A stretch of DNA of 21,756 nucleotides from Gymnopilus junonius (taxonomy: Eukaryota; Basidiomycota; Agaricomycetes; Agaricales; Galerinaceae): the NCBI GenBank assembly GCA_015501075.1, contig JADNYJ010000523.1:1-21756 (forward strand), read 5' to 3'. Positions 16,998 to 21,756 of the stretch are shown here, one piece after another. The notes beneath the pieces were generated by a model. The model had not been told where the DNA came from, did not search any database, and worked only from the letters and a program-made list of their open reading frames with translations. The stretch's first letter is position 1; each line of letters opens with the position of its first letter. Position numbers and translations under genes: made by a program.

Positions 16998-19231
16998 TCA
17001 TACAGTCACATCAGGCATGTAGAATACTGGATGAAGTCGCAATGTTTCATGTGTCACAGTATTATTTTTATCGGTAACTTCTGTTTTAATAAAAACAGTA
17101 CCATATCCAGTGACAAAGGCGATGCCATTGGCAGTTTGAACCTTTGGTCTATCTTTGTTTGGAAACATGGTAAGTTCCGAGAAATCAGAGACATGTCCAG
17201 AAAAGTGGATGGATGCTCCAGAGTCTACAAGCCATTCCTCAAATGTCTTTTGACATTCCTTTCCCTTACAGTTCACACAAGAGACAATGTGATCAAGATA
17301 TATATTGTAGATAGTAAATAAAATTAATTTACTATCTACCCCATACAGCATATTAGTACCTGTGGGTTGATCAGTTAGCATCTTGTCAACATGTGAACAA
17401 GAAGGTACTTGCCAGTCCGGATGAGGGAGGAGCACTGAATTGCCATGATTCTGCTCAATCTCATCCTCATAGGTGATCGGGTCTGAATCCTGCATCATCT
17501 GGTACATGTCATCGCAGCTCTGTTGAGCCATTTTATTGACAATGTTGCCATCAGCACTAATATAGTGTGATCCAAGATGTAGGGACTCACCGATCGGTGG
17601 TGGTGGCAGAAGATCTTCTTCCCCAAAGGAGATATACTCCTTGTCATCATCCACATAGGTGAGATCACCTTGTGAAACTACTCCATGCATCTGATTCCAG
17701 TCTTCCACCATAAGCAGTTCAGAATCGACTGCCATCTGAGAAGGATCTGGGGTCGGCACCCAATAGGGCTCAGGACCAAAGAGATCATTATAGATCTCGG
17801 TCATCATCGACGACCCTGATGCAACATCCTCTGTGGTGGTGCTACTGTGTATATGCACAGTGCTACTTGTTCCCACATTCTCGGCGATCCTACTTGCACC
17901 CATATTAAGGGTGACTTCCTCAAATCTACTCAAGGTGGCAATAGTTGGGGTAACCCCGATCTGAGACATCAGGTCCTGCAATTTCCTAAACAAGGGGTAT
18001 GGCACCATTCCCCGAGTGGGGTTCTTCCAGGCGCCTTCACAGACTTTGTGAGAGGTAATAGTACCTCTCCCACTAATCTCAACTACATTATGAGTAGTGG
18101 GGACTGGGCATGATTTCTCCAGTGGTGGGAAATGCACCATGGATGCGAGCGTAAAGGGCTCATCATCTGAGTTCTCAACAAAGCATGCTGACTCTGGTTT
18201 GAAGCCAGAGCAGCAGGGTTTCCTCTTAGGATACTCTTTTTTCTGCAAACTGCTGGGGTTACCAGCATTCTGCTGATCAGAGTGGCATGGTTCAGGACCT
18301 TTCCCTTTGATCGCAGTGTTGTGCTGTGCATTTGCATTGCTAGCCTGTTGGTTTCTGGGCTGGCTGTCCTTAGGCAGGTTGAGCTGCTTCAGCACATAGA
18401 ATGTGCTGCACTTGGGTTGCTCATGCTGCTTAAGGTGCCCAAATCAGGCAGCCCATGTGGTGTGAATGCTGTCAAAGAGGTCTTTCAGTTCCAAATATGG
18501 AACTGAGTTTTGCCTGGTGAAGTCTTCCATCATCCACTGATAAACGGATTCTTGCGATGTGACATTCATGGCAAGTGGAAGATTCATAAGTAGGATGAGG
18601 CATGCCATGGACTCAGAGACCATGGGTACCATGCCAGTGGAACCAGTTGATGCTGAGGCATTTGCATCATTGATGAGTGGGAGACGCCCATAGTGGTAAT
18701 GGAATTTGGCAAGCTGGGGGTTAGGATCAGATAGATCTATCTTGAGATTCATCAGGACCCTAAAGTCCTTGAGGGTCTCAACGAACATCTCCTTGGAGTA
18801 CTTCATCTTAATCCAATCCCATGCTTGAGCCACAGACAGGGTTTTAACCTGGTCCCATATACCAGTATCAAGACACATGGCCAAAAGGCCGAGTGCTTTG
18901 ACATTCTTGGAGTTGTAACTCTCCAATTTGCAGCAGTATACCTCTTCGGCAGCAGTCCAGCAAGAGAAGTGGGCATTGTACAGGATGATATCACCCTGGG
19001 CAGGCCCAGTGGCAGGAGTGGTGTCGGTGGCATGAGTGCCAGTGGGAAATGAGGGTTCCCTAATTGTTGCTCTGGAGGAGTGGTGAGGGTCCCTTCAAGG
19101 ACGGCTTTGACATCCATATGGAGAATGATGGCCTCCATCTTAGATGCCCATTGACAGTAATGATGATCATCAAATTTGGGAAGGTCAGAGGCGGTGAAGG
19201 AGATAGAAGTGGTGTTCTTGATGGAAGACAT
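16998..19231 (-). pseudogene. copia gag and aspartic protease
   Basis: Gag forms the particle and the protease cleaves the polyprotein. The ATG at 19231 begins MSSIKNTTSISF, then LPKFDDHHYCQWASKMEAII, a typical copia/UBN2-like gag start. A one-base shift near 19060 leads to GDIILYNAHFSCWTAAEEVY, and then an uninterrupted gag with AQAWDWIKMKYSKEMFVETL. TGA at 18444-18446 follows HTTWAA, and the same frame continues through a long Ser/Pro/acidic spacer to the protease motif EEWLVDSGASIHFSG (catalytic DSG at about 17217-17225) and FVTGYGTVFIKTEV. The segment ends at TGA 16998-17000 after MPDVTV, where Arg would be expected before LLSMGQ. I did not see a CCHC zinc knuckle. Confidence 0.9.
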
Positions 19232-19454
19232 TGTTGTGATGTTTGGTAGATTGGATTTCTGTTAAGAAAAAGGCTGGGTTGTGTCAGCGGCAGGTGTGTA
19301 AGAAGCATGCTAAATAAGGAAAGCACTGCTAAAAATACCTGCGCCAGACATGGAATTAACCCCTTAAGGGCAATTTGTCCAGACAGTGACAGATGTCCGG
19401 GCCCACATGACAAGGCCTTATACAATGTTGCACATGGTAGTGAACAATTGTGAG

Positions 19455-19640
19455 AGAGCGTTCTGTCTAGCAATGAACAGCTGTGGTCGATGTTCTGCCT
19501 AACGGCGAACTATCTTCCCAGGTAGAAGTAAGCTACAGACCAATGCTAAGCAGGTTCTGCACAATGGCGAACAATGCTGGACAGGTTCTGCCCTAAGGTG
19601 AACTCAATGTCAAGCAGGTTCTGCCAGTGGCGAACAGCAT
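19455..19640 (-). repeat. Degenerate tandem repeats in the copia leader
   Basis: Five units of the plus-strand form GTTCTGC...(G)GCGAAC start near 19460, 19491, 19552, 19584 and 19618, mostly 31-35 bp apart (one double step). They sit between the primer site and gag, in the untranslated leader. Confidence 0.7.
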
Positions 19641-19652
19641 GCTTTGCTATCG

Positions 19653-19664
19653 GGGCCCATAACC
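19653..19664 (-). promoter_or_regulatory. Primer-binding site, half-tRNA-iMet type
   Basis: Read on the minus strand, GGTTATGGGCCC directly follows the 5' LTR. It is complementary to GGGCCCATAACC, the anticodon stem-loop of eukaryotic initiator tRNA-Met (anticodon CAU). Drosophila copia is primed in this way by a cleaved initiator tRNA. Confidence 0.85.
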
Positions 19665-20095
19665 TTTTGAGCAGCAAGTTGGTACATACAGTGAGCAACC
19701 ACTGCATGCACAATGCGCTCTGCATAGTATCGATGTAGCTACTAGCTTACCTGGGTTGTGAGAGGCTAGTGCTAAGGTGACTACTTAGGCTACTGTAGAA
19801 GTATGAATGACTTGTATTAGGACGCTGTTTAGAGTGTCCTTATATACCTACAGGACATGCAGTGACTAACTATGTATGAGTAATGCATAAGGCAATTACT
19901 CAGCTAATTACTATGTAATTACTAATATCTACTCATAAGATGAGTAATATGCTCACTAAGTGATCACATGTTTTAGTCATATAAGATGACTGTGATACTC
20001 TGTCATCACTGGATCTAGTCACATATAGATGCATCTGATTATGCGTGTCATGTGAGTCATGTGATGTAGTCACATGGACACTTATCATGTCAACA
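19665..20095 (-). repeat. 5' LTR of the copia element
   Basis: This 431-bp LTR starts in element sense TGTTGACATG and ends ...CTCAAAA before the primer site. It is followed in plus coordinates by the target duplication GATCT (20096-20100). Compared with the 3' LTR it has T for C at about 19807, A for G and T for C near 20030-20039, G for A near 20045, and one extra A in TCATATAAGATG. Confidence 0.96.
19837..19846 (-). promoter_or_regulatory. TATA box of the copia promoter
   Basis: TATATAAGGA on the minus strand, conserved in the 3' LTR (9071-9080) and the solo LTR (5595-5604). It would place the transcript start about 30 nt downstream, near 19810. Upstream LTR sequence carries repeated TGACTA/TGACTCA and TGAGTAA motifs that may act as activator sites. 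Confidence 0.7.
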
Positions 20096-20100
20096 GATCT

Positions 20101-21756
20101 TTCTTTGGTTGCCCTATTTCTTCATTTCGGACCTTCATTGCCCACTGTGCCGCGGCATGCTTGAAAAAAATGGAGCATGCCCCCTGCAATGCGTGATTGA
20201 TGTTGAAGACTCTTTCTATATTATAATGTGGAATTACTACTGTTGTAAAGGCTGCTGCAAGTACTTCCGTGGCTGGAATCAGACATTGCTCAACTCCCTT
20301 CCTCGTTACTTGCAACTTGCATTCCCAGTGGTTCTCTCATGCAAGAGCAGTCTATCTAGCCAAGTGATATCTCAACTTCGGGTCGGAAATCAGCACAAAA
20401 TGGGGCCATCAGGGGTCCGGTCTCTTCTCCTTGAAATGCATACATGCAAATTCAACGTTCTCCAAGCACAATACTTAGAAGCTATATTTGAGCTTGTGTG
20501 CAGACATCAGGAAATTGAGAGTCAAACACGGACACATACTCAAACCTTGCTTCATGATTACCTCGAGACTGCTGCTCCCTCATTTGGGGATTTCGGTGAT
20601 TGCCAAAAGTATGCCAGATTTGTGCCAAGTGAATTCTACCTCACACAAATGATGAACAAGGCCATTGAATGCAATGAGCATGATGCCAATCAGCATACTG
20701 CTTGTCTTCCTCCTGACCAAATTGCTATTGATGACTTGCATAAGGTAATACTGCCTTTCAATTAATTAATAATAATCAATCACGTCTAAGCTTTATTTGT
20801 TAGGTCAAGAAGCATATTGTGAAAGTTGAAGGTGTCCCAGTCTTTAACGCATTATGGACATGCATGGACTCTCATTATATCCAAGCTCAGGTATTGGCCC
20901 TTACTAAAGCTCACGAGGAGTGCAATGGTCCTCTTCAAGCCATTGCTCAATCAACTCATTGATATGGCTTTGATTATCCCCAAATTGCCTTTTCAGATGA
21001 CCCGGTCAAGATATGTTAATTAACAAATCATTTGCGATTAGTATGTTCATGAAAGCCTGGACACAAAAAATGCTTCAGGCAGCTTTTCCGTCTTTATCTG
21101 AGTCTTTAACTCCAATGGCAGCTGCATACAGATTGAAGGCTCTCGAAATTCCAAATTCTGTCAATACTACTTGGCTTAGTTCCCCTGACCTAGTTGAGAC
21201 CATGACTTCATCAATTCTGTCTGGTCTTGACAATGATCCAAATGCTCATGTCTGCATAAGCTTTGATGCAGAGTGGAATTTCTCACGTCATCTGGGTGTG
21301 TCCATTATTCAGCTTGCACCTCATTCTACACCACAAGATGTGTTCATTATTCCAGTCAGCACATTTGATTTACTTAAAACTAAAATTTAATATGCAAATA
21401 CAATTAGGTTCATAAATTTGGTGACAGGCTTCCACTGTCTCTGCTTCGACTTCTGATCTCGGAGCAAGTTTTCAAGGTTGGCTGTAATATTAAAACTGAT
21501 CTATCTCACCTTCGCAAACAATTTCCCCAACTTTCAGGTCAAACATCCTTTAATGTTATTGATCTAAAAGAGTACTGCATTGATCATGGTATAATCTCCC
21601 AAAAGGATACTGGAACTCTTAGGCTCTCTGCAAGAAATTGCTTGAGGCCTATCTTCCGAAACCAGATGATCTCCACAAGCATGATAACTGGGAATCTACA
21701 GTCCTTGAACCTGAATACCTTGGTTATGCTAGTCTTGATGTATATGCACTCAGCTA
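20101..21756 (+). pseudogene. DUF6729-like / DEDDy 3'-5' exonuclease gene, 3' part
   Basis: This continues the frame interrupted at 8898 (FLWLPYFFISDLHCPLC). A Cys-rich zinc-ribbon-like region follows: CPLC, NGACPLQC and YYCCKGCCKYFRGW, then LPRYLQLAFPVVLSCKS, as in DUF6729-type proteins. An intron lies at 20745-20803 (phase 0). TGA at 20960-20962 precedes YGFDYPQIAFSDDPVK, and the frame is disturbed again around 21010-21045. The exonuclease domain starts near 21245: CISFDAEWN (Exo I, D and E). An intron at 21355-21407 gives FIIP/VHKFGDRLPLSL, then VGCNIKTDLSHL (Exo II Asp). Loss of one base in the A-run at 21635-21637 shifts the frame, after which LLEAYLPKPDD and LGYASLDVYALSA (Exo III Y-x3-D) appear. 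These are the DEDDy residues of the WRN/RNase D exonuclease fold. The gene runs off the window end. Confidence 0.8.

Larger units (their letters stand above)
19259..19750 (-). other. Predicted leader intron of the copia element
   Basis: On the minus strand the 5' LTR has CCCAG/GTAAGC, a near-perfect 5' splice site (intron starts at 19750). Just before gag lie CTGAC (branch-like, 19283-19287), a pyrimidine run CCTTTTTCTT and AACAG (intron ends at 19259), 27 nt before the gag ATG. Splicing would remove the primer site and the tandem repeats of the leader. Only sequence supports this; the length (492 nt) is larger than the host introns seen here. Confidence 0.5.
8899..20095 (-). mobile_element. 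Ty1/copia LTR retrotransposon, 11.2 kb, minus strand, nested and decayed
   Basis: The element is bounded by near-identical LTRs (8899-9328 and 19665-20095) and a 5-bp GATCT duplication. On the minus strand the order is 5' LTR, primer site, leader, gag, protease, gag-pre-integrase, integrase, linker, reverse transcriptase, RNase H, polypurine tract, 3' LTR. Integrase before RT defines copia (Pseudoviridae-type) elements. Size without the 4.4-kb internal insertion is about 6.8 kb, close to the usual 5-7 kb. The polyprotein is broken by at least eight TGA codons and several frameshifts, so this copy is not autonomous. LTRs differ at four substitutions and one indel in ~430 bp. Confidence 0.96.

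Noticed and set aside
907..20962. UGA recoded as arginine in this organism
   Set aside because: All the in-frame TGA codons sit where Arg is expected, but the same genes also carry frameshifts and TAG or TAA stops, and they are transposon or pseudogene copies. CpG decay of CGA explains the pattern more simply.
1..21756. CRISPR arrays, operons, riboswitches or tRNA genes
   Set aside because: No regularly spaced repeats with unique spacers, no tRNA-like cloverleaf and no prokaryotic gene arrangement were seen. Introns and LTR elements show eukaryotic DNA.

Overview
The window looks like a transposon-dense accessory region of a basidiomycete (mushroom-type) nuclear genome. The reasons are very short GT-AG introns (about 40-60 nt), a hAT transposase with several such introns, a Ty1/copia element whose pol reads like agaricomycete copia proteins, and a DUF6729-like / DEDDy 3'-5' exonuclease gene of a kind I associate with basidiomycetes. 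Family names are from memory and no database was searched. I see no intact gene: every coding region has stops, frameshifts or insertions.

Layout, left to right. (1) 1-1261: the 3' half of a decayed hAT transposase gene with its presumed right terminus. (2) 1262-1870: AT-rich non-coding DNA. (3) 1871-7382: a long inverted duplication with ~1.39 kb arms (1871-3256 and 5996-7382) around a ~2.7 kb spacer. The spacer holds small fold-back repeats, a decayed reverse-strand coding remnant, and a 401-bp solo copia LTR (5348-5748) with a TTTGA target duplication. (4) 7383-7795: palindromic GGCAGATAAC-rich DNA just upstream of a gene. (5) 7796-8898 and 20101-21756: two halves of one exonuclease pseudogene. 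(6) 8899-20095: an 11.2-kb copia element on the minus strand sitting in that gene. It has ~430-bp LTRs, a GATCT target duplication, a copia-type half-tRNA-iMet primer site, a polypurine tract, and gag, protease, integrase, RT and RNase H remnants in the usual order.

The copia element itself carries a ~4.4-kb insertion (12311-16727, apparent AAGTT duplication) between the pre-integrase zinc-finger region and the integrase core. That insertion holds more nested elements: a 408-bp hAT-like MITE (14575-14982), a terminal-inverted-repeat element with an acidic Ser/Asp-rich ORF (13627-14542), another MITE-like element (15721-16296), and a family of TTAAGTAATC hairpins in direct and tandem repeats. 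Nesting therefore goes: exonuclease gene, then copia, then the 4.4-kb insert, then MITEs.

Two features deserve most attention. Premature stops in alignable coding DNA are nearly all TGA where an Arg is expected, as CpG deamination of CGA would produce. The copia 5' region also carries strong splice signals (CAG/GTAAG in the LTR; CTGAC, a pyrimidine tract and AACAG just before gag) that predict a ~492-nt leader intron containing the primer site and a tandem-repeat array.
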